Below, in pieces: positions 52,897 through 61,705 of a DNA stretch of 64,000 bases (its first letter is position 1; each line of letters begins with the position of its first letter). The translations under genes and the position numbers were made by a program. Below the pieces are notes generated by a model. The model ran no database searches and had not been told where the DNA came from. It was given only the letters and a program-made list of their open reading frames with translations. The DNA is from Actinomyces sp. oral taxon 171 str. F0337 (GTDB taxonomy: Bacteria; Actinomycetota; Actinomycetes; Actinomycetales; Actinomycetaceae): assembly GCF_005696555.1 (NCBI RefSeq), contig NZ_CP040005.1, positions 992,001 to 1,056,000 of the forward strand, read 5' to 3'.

Positions 52897-52909
52897 CAGG
52901 AGAGAATCA

Positions 52910-54493
52910 ATGGCGATCACAACTCCGGCGGGCGCCAGCCGCCGCGACTTCATCAGGCTGACCGGCACCCTGGGCGTGGCTGCTGGCCTTGCGGCCAGCG
53001 TGGCGGCGTGCGGCAAGGGGAGCAAGGCTGCGAACAAGGACGGCGTCATCACCGCGGGCATCTCCTACGAGCTGGGCACCAACGGCTACGACCCCGCGAC
53101 GACCAGCTCCGCTCTCACGATTGCGGCCAACTGGCACACCATGGAGGGGCTCACCGATATTCACCCGGCGACCCGTGAGGTGTACGCGGCTCTGGCGGCG
53201 GAGATGCCCAAGAAGATCGACGACACCACCTATGAGGTGAAGCTGCGCAAGGATGCGAAGTTCTCCAACGGTTCGGCCGTGACCGCTGAGGATGTCGTCT
53301 ACTCCTTCGAACGTATCCTGGTTAAGAAGCTGCCGCCGTACTCGAACTTCCTCCCCTTCATCGACAAGGTGGAGGCCAAGGATGCCAGTACCATCACCTT
53401 CAAGCTCAAGCACGCCTTCGTGCTCCTGCCTGAGCGTCTCAGTGTCGTCAAGATCGTCCCCAAGGCGGTCGTCGAGGCCGACCCCAAGAAGTTCACGTAC
53501 AACCCTGTCGGCAGCGGGCCCTACAAGATGACGGACAACGGTGCGGCGAAGCAGGTCATCGTGTTCGAGCGCAATGACCACTACAACGGTCCGTACCCGG
53601 CGCTGGTCAAGACCATGAAGTGGAACATCATGCCCGATGACACCACCCGCACCAACGCGATGACCTCTGGCTCCGTGCAGGCTATCGACGCCGTCCCGGC
53701 GGCCAACCTGCCGACCTTCAAGGAACCGATCAAGGTCTCGGCGCTGCAGGGATTCAGTCTGCTCTTCGCCATGTTCAACAACACCACCTTCTCCAACGTC
53801 AAGGCCCGCCAGGCGGTGCTCTACGCCCTGGACTACGACAAGATCTGCAAGGACGCCATGGCCGGGCTGGCAACGCCGGCAACCTGCTTCGTCCAGGAGG
53901 GGCACCCCGCGTACAAGAAGGCCAAGACGGTCTACTCCAAGGACCTCGACAAGGCCAAGGCGCTCCTGGCTGAGGCTGGGATCACCAGTATCAGGATGCT
54001 GTGCTCGGACCACGGCTGGTTCTCGGGGGTGCGTCCCGTCATCCGGGAGAACCTCGAGGCCCTCGGGGTGACGGTCAGCTATGACGAGAAGAAGTCGTCC
54101 GATTTGTACACCTTCATTGAGTCCCAGGATGGGGCGAAGGCGTGGGATGTCGTCATCGCGCCCGGTGATCCCTCGGTCTTCGGTGAGGATGGGGACCTGC
54201 TCATGCGCTGGTGGTATGACACGCCTACGTGGATCGAGAATCGCATGCACTGGAAGGGCTCGGAGGGGCAGAAGGCGATCTATGCGCTGCTCGAGGAGGG
54301 GGCCAAGCTCGAGGGTGATAAGCAGATCGCCAAGTGGCAGGAGGCCTTCGACAAGATCTCGGAGGAGGTTCCCCTCTACCCGATCTTCCACCGCAAGAGC
54401 CCGATTGCCTACAACTCCTCGACCCTGAAGGACTTCCAGCCGATCAAGCTGACCGCGCTGTCCTTCCTTGGGACGGGGTCGACCAAGTCCTGA
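52910..54493 (+). CDS. Family 5 solute-binding lipoprotein of a sialic-acid-type ABC importer
   Basis: A 527-residue SBP_bac_5 protein starting at ATG 52910 (AGGAGAGA upstream). The N-terminus has a twin-arginine motif SRRDFIRLTG and a lipobox with Cys at about 35 (SVAACGKG), so it is a membrane-anchored lipoprotein. Family features: YELGTNGYDPATTSSAL, KLRKDAKFSNGSAVTAEDVV, YNPVGSGPYKM and FNNTTFSNVKARQAVLYALD. The class usually binds peptides, but the four-gene layout with a fused permease-ATPase matches SatABCD and SiaEFGI sialic acid importers. Operator boxes upstream tie it to the GntR genes. Confidence 0.85.
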   Translation: MAITTPAGASRRDFIRLTGTLGVAAGLAASVAACGKGSKAANKDGVITAGISYELGTNGYDPATTSSALTIAANWHTMEGLTDIHPATREVYAALAAEMPKKIDDTTYEVKLRKDAKFSNGSAVTAEDVVYSFERILVKKLPPYSNFLPFIDKVEAKDASTITFKLKHAFVLLPERLSVVKIVPKAVVEADPKKFTYNPVGSGPYKMTDNGAAKQVIVFERNDHYNGPYPALVKTMKWNIMPDDTTRTNAMTSGSVQAIDAVPAANLPTFKEPIKVSALQGFSLLFAMFNNTTFSNVKARQAVLYALDYDKICKDAMAGLATPATCFVQEGHPAYKKAKTVYSKDLDKAKALLAEAGITSIRMLCSDHGWFSGVRPVIRENLEALGVTVSYDEKKSSDLYTFIESQDGAKAWDVVIAPGDPSVFGEDGDLLMRWWYDTPTWIENRMHWKGSEGQKAIYALLEEGAKLEGDKQIAKWQEAFDKISEEVPLYPIFHRKSPIAYNSSTLKDFQPIKLTALSFLGTGSTKS

Positions 54494-54500
54494 GAATCAT

Positions 54501-54546
54501 GCGCGGGCGGTGTGTCACTCTCTGGAGGGTGCTGCGCCGCCCGCGC
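54501..54546 (+). terminator. Hairpin between binding-protein and permease genes
   Basis: GCGCGGGCGG (54501-54510) and its exact complement (54537-54546), 10-bp arms around a 26-base loop, start 8 bases after the stop. Such hairpins partly terminate or protect the 3' end of the binding-protein mRNA, so that it is made in excess over the permeases. Confidence 0.55.
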
Positions 54547-54588
54547 TGCGCTTGTGGCGTCGGTGTGTCCGAGGCGAAAGTAACGGAC

Positions 54589-54617
54589 TTGCGATCTGAC
54601 GTCAGACATCAGACAAT
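54589..54617 (+). promoter_or_regulatory. Operator-controlled promoter of the permease genes
   Basis: TTGCGA (54589-54594) and GACAAT (54612-54617) are spaced by 17 bases, and a third exact ACGTCAGACAT box (54599-54609) lies between them. A bound repressor would block polymerase directly. Confidence 0.6.
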
Positions 54618-54701
54618 TGGGGTGGTGGTCGACCTTGCGGCCGCCATGTCACCCAGCCGCCCGCTTAAGGCGGCAGGACGCTAACGCAAAGGAGCATTTC
54701 A

Positions 54702-55667
54702 GTGTCCAACCTCTTCCGCCTGATCGGACGGCGCCTGGTTGCGCTGCCGGTCATGGTGCTGGGCGTGACGCTGCTCGTCTTCGTCGTCATGTCGTTCTCC
54801 TCGGCAGACCCGGCGCGTCTCGCGCTGGGTGAGTCGGCCACGCCAGACGCCCTCGAGCAGTACCGAGTCGCCCACCACCTCAACGATCCCCTCCTTCAGC
54901 GGTACTGGGACTACCTCCTGGGCCTGGTCCACGGAGACCTCGGCACCTCCTTCACCGGAGTCGATACTTCCCAGCGGGTTGCCGAGGCCTTCCCCATCAC
55001 GCTCCAGCTGACCTTCATCGGAATCTTCGCAGCCGTCATCGTGTCCACGGTCCTGGGCATCACTGCGGCCCTCTACCGCGACAAGTGGCAGGACCAGGTC
55101 ATCCGCGTCATCTCCATCGCCTGCCTGGCCACCCCGTCCTTCTGGCTCGCCCTGCTGCTCATTCAGTGGTTCTCCACTGTCCCGGGCGGAAGCGGAACCT
55201 TCCCGGCGGTGGTTGCCGAATGGATTTCTCTTGACGAGGATCCTGCTGCCTATGTCAATCAGATCTTCCTACCGGCCCTGGCCATCGCGGTGCCCAATGC
55301 TGGCTCACTGACCCGTGTGGTCCGTACCGCCATGGTCGAGGAGCTCGACCGCGACTACGTGCGCACCGCCATCGGCGGCGGTGTCCCCAGGAACGTCGTC
55401 GTGGCTCGCAACGTGCTGCGCAACGCGCTCATCACGCCGCTGACCGTGCTGGGCCTGCGCTTCGGCTATGCCATGGGGGGCGCTGTTGTCATCGAGATGA
55501 TCTTCAATATCCAGGGGATGGGCAAGCTCATCTTCGAGGGCATTACCCGTAATGACGTGAACGTCGTTCAGGGAGTCTCCATCACGGTGGCACTGGCCTT
55601 CATCATCATCAACATTGTTGTTGACATGCTCTACGTCCTCGTCAACCCACGAATCAGGAGCATCTGA
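54702..55667 (+). CDS. ABC importer permease (DppB-type), sialic acid importer
   Basis: A 321-residue permease with six predicted helices, starting at GTG 54702 with AAAGGAG upstream. The N-terminus LIGRRLVALPVMVLGVTLLVF and the ATPase-contact loop VRTAMVEELDRDYVRTA, then GGAVVIEMIFNIQGMGKLIFEG, are typical of DppB/OppB proteins. The stop overlaps the next start by one base (TGATG). In SatABCD-type importers this is the SatB-equivalent. Confidence 0.88.
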   Translation: MSNLFRLIGRRLVALPVMVLGVTLLVFVVMSFSSADPARLALGESATPDALEQYRVAHHLNDPLLQRYWDYLLGLVHGDLGTSFTGVDTSQRVAEAFPITLQLTFIGIFAAVIVSTVLGITAALYRDKWQDQVIRVISIACLATPSFWLALLLIQWFSTVPGGSGTFPAVVAEWISLDEDPAAYVNQIFLPALAIAVPNAGSLTRVVRTAMVEELDRDYVRTAIGGGVPRNVVVARNVLRNALITPLTVLGLRFGYAMGGAVVIEMIFNIQGMGKLIFEGITRNDVNVVQGVSITVALAFIIINIVVDMLYVLVNPRIRSI

Positions 55668-57826
55668 TGCTGCACCGCTCCACACTGGATAAGGCCTCCA
55701 AGCCCGGGACGCGCTTTCAGGGCTGGAAGGCGCTTCCCCTGGGTTCCAAGATCGCTGTCGTCGTACTCGGCCTCATCGCTCTCATCGCCATCCTGGCTCC
55801 CGTCGTCGCCCCCTACTCTCCCAATGCGACAGGGCTCGCGGTGGCCAAGTCGACCGCCCACATTGAGGGAATTGAGGGCGCCGGCAATCTGACCACCAGT
55901 GACCTCTCCGTGGCTCCCTCGATGTCGCACCTGTTCGGCACCGATGCCACAGGACGTGACATCTTCTCCCGCGCCGTCTACGGCTCTAGGATCTCACTGG
56001 TCGTGGGCCTGACGGCCACTGGACTTGCGCTTGTGGTGGCCTCGGTCCTCGGCGCCGTCGCCGCCACCTCCCGCAAGTGGGTCGCTGAGACCCTCATGCG
56101 CGTGCTCGACGTCGTCATGTCCTTCCCCGGCATCGCTCTGGCGGCCGTCCTCGTCTCGGCGATGTCGACCCGCCTGCCGATGCTGCCGGTCATCATCGTC
56201 TCCATCGGCATCCTCTACATCCCCCAGCTCACCCGCGTGGTGCGTGCCAACATCATCTCTCAGTTCGGGGAGGACTATGTGGCTGCCTCCAAAGTGATGG
56301 GTGCCCCGGTGCCGTGGATCCTCCTCAAGCACGTGGCCCGCAACTGCATCGCCCCCATCATGGTCTTCGCGACCGTCCTGGTGGCTGACGCGATCGTCTT
56401 CGAGGCCTCACTGTCCTTCATCGGTGCGGGCATCAAATCCGTCAACACCCCGACCTGGGGCAACATGCTGTCCGAGGGCAAGGAGCTGCTCCTGTCTGGC
56501 CACTGGTGGCCGACCTTCTTCCCTGGCCTGCTCATCCTTATCACCACCCTGTGCCTCAACGTCCTGTCCGAGGGGCTCACCGATGCGATGGCCTCGCCGC
56601 GTATCAAGGCCAAGCCCGATGTCCAGGCCGATGAGGAGGCCATGGACGCCCAGGAGACCCTGGAGGCCTGGGACGACGCGGCCGAGGCGGTGGTCACCAA
56701 CGCCTCCGTCGCTGACGGGGATGACGCCACGAACGGGCTGAGCTCGCTGACCGGCGTCGTCGCTCCGGCGGCTGAGGATGTTCCTCTGTCCGAGCGGCTC
56801 AGCTCCCTGCGGGTGGCCGAGCTCGCCCGGCGAGACCGCCTGGTCTACGAGGACACCGGTGAGGACCCGGTCCTGGAGGTCAAGAACCTCTCGATCGCCT
56901 TCCCCGAGCAGCACGGTGAGGTCAACATCGTCGATGGCGTCTCCTTCTCCGTGCGTCCCGGCGAGACCATGGGCCTGGTGGGGGAGTCCGGCTGCGGCAA
57001 GTCCATCAGCTCGATGGCCGTCATGGGGCTGCTGCCGCCCTCGGCCCGCCTCTCCGGCGAAATTCTCTTCAAGGGGCGCAACATCCTTGAGATGACGCCG
57101 TCCGAGCACAACGCGCTGCGCGGTCACGAGATGAGCATGGTCTACCAGGACGCCCTGTCCTCGCTGAACCCCTCGATGCTCATCCGCACCCAGATGGCCC
57201 AGCTGAGCGCACGCGGAGGCACGCGTAGTGCCTCCGAGCTCCTCGAGCTGGTGGGGCTCGACCCCAAGCGCACGTTGCGCAGCTACCCGCACGAGCTCTC
57301 CGGCGGTCAGCGCCAGCGCGTCCTCATCGCCATGGCGCTGACCCGCGACCCCGCCCTGGTTCTGGCCGACGAGCCGACGACCGCCCTGGACGTGACCGTT
57401 CAGAAGCAGGTCATCGACCTGCTCAATGAGCTTCGTGAGAAGCTCGGCTTCGCGATGGTCTTCGTCTCGCACGACCTGGCTCTCGTGGCCAAGCTGGCTC
57501 ACCGAATCACCGTGATGTACGCGGGCCAGGTGGTCGAGCAGGCGCCCACCAGCGAGCTGCTGTCCAACCCTGTTCACGAGTACACCCAGGGCCTTCTTGG
57601 TGCTGTGCTCTCCATCGAGGCCGGCTCCAAACGACTCCACCAGGTGCGAGGGGTCGTCCCCTCACCCAGCGAGTTCGTCAAGGGAGACCGGTTCGCCCCG
57701 AGATCGTCCCACCCGACGGTCGGCCTTGAGACCCGTCCGGTGCTCAAGCCGGTGCCGGGCACGACGGAGCACAGCTACGCCATCACCCCCGAGCTCGAGA
57801 CTCTGCTCGCTAAGGAGAAGCACTGA
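55667..57826 (+). CDS. Fused ABC permease-ATPase (SatC-like), sialic acid importer
   Basis: A 719-residue fusion. Residues about 1-310 are a DppC-type permease (HLFGTDATGRDIFSRAVYGS; loop VRANIISQFGEDYVAAS). An acidic linker of about 85 residues follows (ADEEAMDAQETLEAWDDAAE), then a DppD-type ATPase: Walker A GESGCGKS (about 440), LSGGQRQRVLIAMAL and VLADEPTTALDVT. Peptide importers normally encode these as two proteins. Fusion is the known layout of the SatC protein of the H. ducreyi sialic acid importer. It overlaps its neighbours by one base on both sides. Confidence 0.9.
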   Translation: MLHRSTLDKASKPGTRFQGWKALPLGSKIAVVVLGLIALIAILAPVVAPYSPNATGLAVAKSTAHIEGIEGAGNLTTSDLSVAPSMSHLFGTDATGRDIFSRAVYGSRISLVVGLTATGLALVVASVLGAVAATSRKWVAETLMRVLDVVMSFPGIALAAVLVSAMSTRLPMLPVIIVSIGILYIPQLTRVVRANIISQFGEDYVAASKVMGAPVPWILLKHVARNCIAPIMVFATVLVADAIVFEASLSFIGAGIKSVNTPTWGNMLSEGKELLLSGHWWPTFFPGLLILITTLCLNVLSEGLTDAMASPRIKAKPDVQADEEAMDAQETLEAWDDAAEAVVTNASVADGDDATNGLSSLTGVVAPAAEDVPLSERLSSLRVAELARRDRLVYEDTGEDPVLEVKNLSIAFPEQHGEVNIVDGVSFSVRPGETMGLVGESGCGKSISSMAVMGLLPPSARLSGEILFKGRNILEMTPSEHNALRGHEMSMVYQDALSSLNPSMLIRTQMAQLSARGGTRSASELLELVGLDPKRTLRSYPHELSGGQRQRVLIAMALTRDPALVLADEPTTALDVTVQKQVIDLLNELREKLGFAMVFVSHDLALVAKLAHRITVMYAGQVVEQAPTSELLSNPVHEYTQGLLGAVLSIEAGSKRLHQVRGVVPSPSEFVKGDRFAPRSSHPTVGLETRPVLKPVPGTTEHSYAITPELETLLAKEKH

Positions 57827-58653
57827 TGTCCCCCAACACGTCTGCATCGTCCTCATGGAGCGAGGACCAGCCGGTCGTCGAGCTCAGGGACGTCAATGTC
57901 ATCCACAAGTCCCGCACCGGTGGCCTGTTCAACCCGGACACGGTTCACGCGGTCAACAACGTCTCGCTGTCCGTCAAGCGCGGAGAGACACTGGGACTCG
58001 TGGGGGAGTCGGGCTGTGGCAAGTCCACCACCGCCCGGGTCATGGTGGGGCTGCAGCCGATCACCTCCGGTGAGGTCATCTTCAAGGGCCGTCCGCTGGG
58101 GCGCTCGGCCGCGGACCGTCGCGAGCTGGGACGCAGCATCTCGGTGGTCTTCCAGGACCCGGCCACGGCCCTCAACCCGCGCATGATCGTGCACGACGCG
58201 CTCATCGACCCGCTCAACGTCCACGGAATCGGTTCTCCCAAGGAGCGAGAGGCCCGGGTGCGCGACCTCCTCCACCTGGTCGGGCTGCCGCCCAGCGCAC
58301 TCAACGTGCTGCCTCGGCAGATCTCCGGTGGTCAGCGCCAGCGCGTGGCCATTGCCCGAGCACTCGCTCTCGACCCCGACATCATCGTGGCCGACGAGCC
58401 CACCTCGGCCCTGGACGTCTCGGTGCGCGCTCAGGTGCTCAACCTCCTCCAGGACCTCAAGGCCTCCTTGGGGCTGGGACTGGTGTTCATCAGTCACGAC
58501 ATCAACACGGTGCGCTACGTCTCGGACCGGATCGCCGTCATGTACTTCGGCAAGATCCTCGAGATCAACACCACTGAGGAGATCTTCAACAATCCTCAGG
58601 AGGAGTACACGCGCACTCTCCTGTCAGCAGTGCCCTCACTGCTCGATGTCTGA
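57826..58653 (+). CDS. ABC importer ATP-binding protein (DppF-type), sialic acid importer
   Basis: A 275-residue ATPase, the second engine of the importer. Walker A GESGCGKSTTARVMVG, Q-loop VFQDPATALNPRM, signature [15 protein letters not shown] and Walker B DIIVADEPTSALDVSVRAQV are intact, with the C-terminal DppF-type tail (NPQEEYTRTLLSAVPSLL). ATG overlaps the preceding stop by one base. It ends the operon at a strong hairpin. Confidence 0.9.
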   Translation: MSPNTSASSSWSEDQPVVELRDVNVIHKSRTGGLFNPDTVHAVNNVSLSVKRGETLGLVGESGCGKSTTARVMVGLQPITSGEVIFKGRPLGRSAADRRELGRSISVVFQDPATALNPRMIVHDALIDPLNVHGIGSPKEREARVRDLLHLVGLPPSALNVLPRQISGGQRQRVAIARALALDPDIIVADEPTSALDVSVRAQVLNLLQDLKASLGLGLVFISHDINTVRYVSDRIAVMYFGKILEINTTEEIFNNPQEEYTRTLLSAVPSLLDV

Positions 58654-58694
58654 GTAGACGGCCCCCGGCTGCGGCCGGCGGCGTCAGCATCTCC

Positions 58695-58732
58695 AGGTGA
58701 GGGGCGGACCCACTCGGGTCCGCCCCTCACCT
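58695..58732 (+). terminator. Terminator of the sialic acid importer operon
   Basis: A perfect 15-bp stem (AGGTGAGGGGCGGAC with its complement at 58718-58732) around an 8-base loop, 41 bases after the last stop. No T-run. Confidence 0.7.
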
Positions 58733-58857
58733 GTCTATCGGTTCCGTTGAAGAGGGTATCTCCTTCTCCAGACCGCTGATGCTGGAGCAGAGGCATCGGT
58801 GTGATAATTGCGAGAAATCGGTCCGTCAATCTCGTATGAACTCTGAGTGTCCAAGCA

Positions 58858-58887
58858 TTGACTTTCTGGTCACGTGTCGTGTAGATT
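58858..58887 (+). promoter_or_regulatory. Promoter of the sialidase operon
   Basis: TTGACT (58858-58863) and TAGATT (58882-58887) spaced by 18 bases, the best -35/-10 pair in the window. The start site would be near 58894, inside the adjoining inverted repeat. Confidence 0.6.
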
Positions 58888-58892
58888 ACTTT

Positions 58893-58916
58893 TATCAGTT
58901 CAGAGAGGAGCTGATA
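58893..58916. promoter_or_regulatory. Operator-like inverted repeat at the sialidase transcription start
   Basis: TATCAGTTC and GAGCTGATA (9-bp arms, one mismatch, 6-base spacer) begin 5 bases after the -10. It differs from the GTC-N-GAC boxes, so another regulator probably controls this operon. Confidence 0.5.
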
Positions 58917-58967
58917 GCGGCATACACGGCCGCCAACAAAGGTGTTGATTGTGAAGGAGGGTCTCCT

Positions 58968-59060
58968 ATGTATGTCACAGCGCCATGGCGTGTGACCACG
59001 ACGGCACGTCGCCAGTCCGTCGTGCGTGAGGGTCGGGGCCCGTCCTTGATTCACCTCTGA
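58968..59060 (+). CDS. Possible 30-codon leader peptide
   Basis: ATG 58968 has AAGGAGGG 6 bases upstream, a near-ideal ribosome site, and opens a frame of 30 codons (MYVTAPWRVTTTARRQSV...) ending at TGA 59060. The peptide is basic, with no recognisable domain and no membrane segment. Its place between the promoter and a hairpin in a long leader suggests translation-coupled control rather than a functional protein. A longer frame from 58779 overlaps the promoter and is not believed. Confidence 0.35.
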   Translation: MYVTAPWRVTTTARRQSVVREGRGPSLIHL

Positions 59061-59170
59061 CCAGCTGGTGGGAAAACCTGGGGTTGTGTCGGGGAGGAGT
59101 GGGCTGCGGCGTGCGCCCCTCCGTTGCTGTCTCATCGCTGTGAAGTATGAGGCGATGAGAATTTCGAGAC

Positions 59171-59196
59171 GCGCTTGAGTCGCTGAGGTCAAGCGC
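59171..59196 (+). promoter_or_regulatory. Leader hairpin before the sialidase gene
   Basis: GCGCTTGA (59171-59178) pairs with TCAAGCGC (59189-59196) around a 10-base loop, 110 bases after the small frame. It could be an attenuator or a stability element. Confidence 0.35.
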
Positions 59197-59319
59197 GCCT
59201 GCGATCAGACGCATTCTTGATGAGTCCGGCTCGCGATGCTGAGTGTGGAATTCCGGGATTTGCGATTCATGTAGTGATCGATGGGGACTTCTGTGCCCTT
59301 TTTGAGAAACAGGTGACAA

Positions 59320-61626
59320 GTGATTGAGTCAGTATGTGCCGCATTGCGGCTTGATGAAGAAATTCTCGACTCTGAAACAGGAAGCATCTCCTGTGAGTTC
59401 CGGTCGAGGTCTGACGGTAACCTCTTTGCTCTGCGAGGAGCCGACGGGTCCGGTCTCGAGCTACGCATCGTCGGATCTTCACTCGCGTACGAGGCGACGG
59501 TTCCAGACAGGTGGAGCAAGCTGGAGGCTGAGGATGTGCGCTCACTCGACGATGGGCGCTGGCACAGCGCCGTCGTCACCGTCAATTCTGCCGGTACCCG
59601 TCTCTACCTCGACGGCTACCAGGTGTTCTGCGGTACCACCACGGCCTTCCTCAAGGACCTTCCCGGTCTGACGCAGGCCGTCGTGGGGCAGGGGGACAGC
59701 CCTGAGGTCGCTGCCTTCACAGTGCACCCCAGGGTGCTGACGGCCAGAGAGGTCCTGGCCCTGTCGAGGCGGGCTGAGCCACTGGTCGAGGTCGCTGCGA
59801 ACCGTCTGAGCCCTCATGACGTCGCCCGCTTCGCCGGTGCTCGGCACGGCTCCTTCTGGTTGCGCTTCCGGGTGCGGGGGCGGATGCAGCAAGGAGCCCT
59901 CCTTGCCGCCGGTGGACTTGGGCGCGAGCAGCTCACTGTGACCGTGGGACCCGAGGGGATCACCTACACCGGAGTGAGCGCAACGGGAGAGCGCAGGGAG
60001 GTCAAGGCCACAGGCGCCTGGAGCGACGGTGGCTGGCACGAGGTCGTGGTCGCTGTGGGGCACGGTGCGGTCGACCTCTACGTCGACGGCTTCCGTGAGA
60101 CGCACGCTCCTGGCGAGTTCTTCCTCGGAGGGGTTGAGGGGCTCGATGAGATCGTCGTCGGCCAGGACTGCGAGGGGGTGCGTCTGTCCGGAGAGGTCCA
60201 GCGAGCGGGGCTCTACGACTACGCGCTCAGCGACGCACAGATCAAGCGTTTGTCCGAGGTGGAGCCGATTGAGACCGACGCTCTGTTCGACCGCGGCTAC
60301 TGCGGATCTGCCTCCTACCGGATCCCCTCCCTCCTCACGCTGTCCTCCGGCACCGTCCTGGCAGGGGCTGATCAGCGGGTCTCCAACGCCAACGACTCTC
60401 CCAACGACATCAACTTCGTCGTGCGCCGATCCTTGGACGCAGGACGAAGCTGGGAACCGGCGAGCACCGTCATCGACTGTCCGGGGAGCGGGGAGGACGC
60501 TTCGTCAGTCATCGACTCCTGCATGGTCCAGGATCCGCACACAGGACGGGTCCATGTCCTCATCGACCACTTCCCGGGAGGGATCGGGCAGCCCAACTGC
60601 TGGGCGTCGACAGGATTCGACGAGCGGGGAAGGAGGCTGCTCAGAGACCTTGACGGTGGCCGCTACGTCGTCGAGCCCGATGGCACGGTCGCGGCGGTCG
60701 AGGGTCAGGACACCGAGTTCCGGGTGCTGGATGACGGCACGGTGCTCCGTAACGGCACCCCGGCGGGCAACATCGAGCTGGCCCCCGGGGCGGACCCGGC
60801 CGAGAGCCTCCTGGCCATCCCCACCAGCTACCTGCAGATCGCTCACTCCGACGACGACGGCGTCACGTGGAGCACGCCACGGGACCTCAATCCCCAGGTG
60901 AAACAGCCGTGGATGAGGTTCCTGGGCACCTGCCCGGGCAACGGCATCGCCCTGAGGAACGGTCCTCACGCCGGACGCCTCATCGTTCCCCTCTACTTCA
61001 ACAACGAACGGAACTGGCTGGCGATGTGCGCGACCGTCGCCTACTCCGACGACCACGGCGAGACCTGGCAGCTCGGTCACGGCCCCAATGAAGGGCGGCA
61101 GACCCCCGAGGGGGCGCTCGACCCGCAGACATTCGTCGATGAGACCTGGTCACTGCACGAGGCCGCCGTGGTGGAACGACAAGACGGGGTCCTTCTGCTG
61201 TTCATGCGCAACCAGCACCCTCGTGGGCGTGTCGCCGTCAGCGAGTCCCACGACGCGGGGCAGACCTGGGGGCCGATCCGCTTCGATGAGGAGCTTCCCG
61301 AGATCTGGTGCCAGCCCAATGCGATCAGTCTGCCCTCCCCCGAGGGAGAGGACCGCATTGTCTTCGCCAACGCCTCGCTCATGCTCCCGTTCCGTGGCTG
61401 TGGGGTCATTCGACTCAGTCTCGACGGCGGACGCACGTGGAAGCACTCGCGGACCTTCAACCCCGGTCACTACGTCTACCAGTGCATGTGCGTCCTGCCC
61501 GACGGCAGGATCGGGATCCTCTGGGAGAACGAGTGCCAGGGTCTCTACTTCTCACGTCTGCCCCTGAGCTGGTTCTCCGACGGTATCGAGACCGTCGAGC
61601 CCCGTCAGGCAGAGGAGCAGGACTGA
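59320..61626 (+). CDS. nanH: Sialidase (GH33) with N-terminal LamG-like domains and no export signal
   Basis: A 768-residue enzyme removing terminal sialic acid from glycans. GTG 59320 has AGGTGA just before it. The N-terminus (MIESVCAALRLDEEILDSE) is hydrophilic, with no signal peptide, and no sortase motif or membrane anchor ends the protein, so it is predicted cytoplasmic. Two concanavalin/LamG-like segments (about 1-310) have GRWHSAVV...RLYLDGYQV and GGWHEVVV...DLYVDGFRE. The catalytic propeller follows: YRIP at about 332, Asp boxes SLDAGRSW, SDDDGVTW, SDDHGETW, SHDAGQTW and SLDGGRTW, and a candidate catalytic Glu in SLHEAAVVERQ. It leads a sugar-importer operon. Confidence 0.92.
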   Translation: MIESVCAALRLDEEILDSETGSISCEFRSRSDGNLFALRGADGSGLELRIVGSSLAYEATVPDRWSKLEAEDVRSLDDGRWHSAVVTVNSAGTRLYLDGYQVFCGTTTAFLKDLPGLTQAVVGQGDSPEVAAFTVHPRVLTAREVLALSRRAEPLVEVAANRLSPHDVARFAGARHGSFWLRFRVRGRMQQGALLAAGGLGREQLTVTVGPEGITYTGVSATGERREVKATGAWSDGGWHEVVVAVGHGAVDLYVDGFRETHAPGEFFLGGVEGLDEIVVGQDCEGVRLSGEVQRAGLYDYALSDAQIKRLSEVEPIETDALFDRGYCGSASYRIPSLLTLSSGTVLAGADQRVSNANDSPNDINFVVRRSLDAGRSWEPASTVIDCPGSGEDASSVIDSCMVQDPHTGRVHVLIDHFPGGIGQPNCWASTGFDERGRRLLRDLDGGRYVVEPDGTVAAVEGQDTEFRVLDDGTVLRNGTPAGNIELAPGADPAESLLAIPTSYLQIAHSDDDGVTWSTPRDLNPQVKQPWMRFLGTCPGNGIALRNGPHAGRLIVPLYFNNERNWLAMCATVAYSDDHGETWQLGHGPNEGRQTPEGALDPQTFVDETWSLHEAAVVERQDGVLLLFMRNQHPRGRVAVSESHDAGQTWGPIRFDEELPEIWCQPNAISLPSPEGEDRIVFANASLMLPFRGCGVIRLSLDGGRTWKHSRTFNPGHYVYQCMCVLPDGRIGILWENECQGLYFSRLPLSWFSDGIETVEPRQAEEQD

Positions 61627-61705
61627 CTCTCATGACGATGAATCACCCGTCAGCCACATCTCACTTCACCCCCAACCGTCATTTCCCGTTCAAAGGAGAA
61701 CTGTC

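Larger units (their letters stand above)
58733..59319. other. Long AT-rich leader region of the sialidase operon
   Basis: This part of the 666-base gap has no standard-size gene. In order it holds a sigma70-like promoter, an operator-like inverted repeat near the start site, a 30-codon frame with a strong ribosome site, and a hairpin 124 bases before the sialidase GTG. The leader would be about 425 bases long. Confidence 0.5.

Noticed and set aside
52872..54609. Repeated ACGTCAGACAT as a CRISPR or mobile-element repeat
   Set aside because: Three 11-bp copies at promoter positions with a FadR-type core fit an operator. There are no spacers, leader or cas genes.
58779..59060. 93-residue frame before the sialidase
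   Set aside because: Its first 63 codons run across the promoter and operator. Only the last 30 codons have a ribosome site, so only those are kept, at low confidence.
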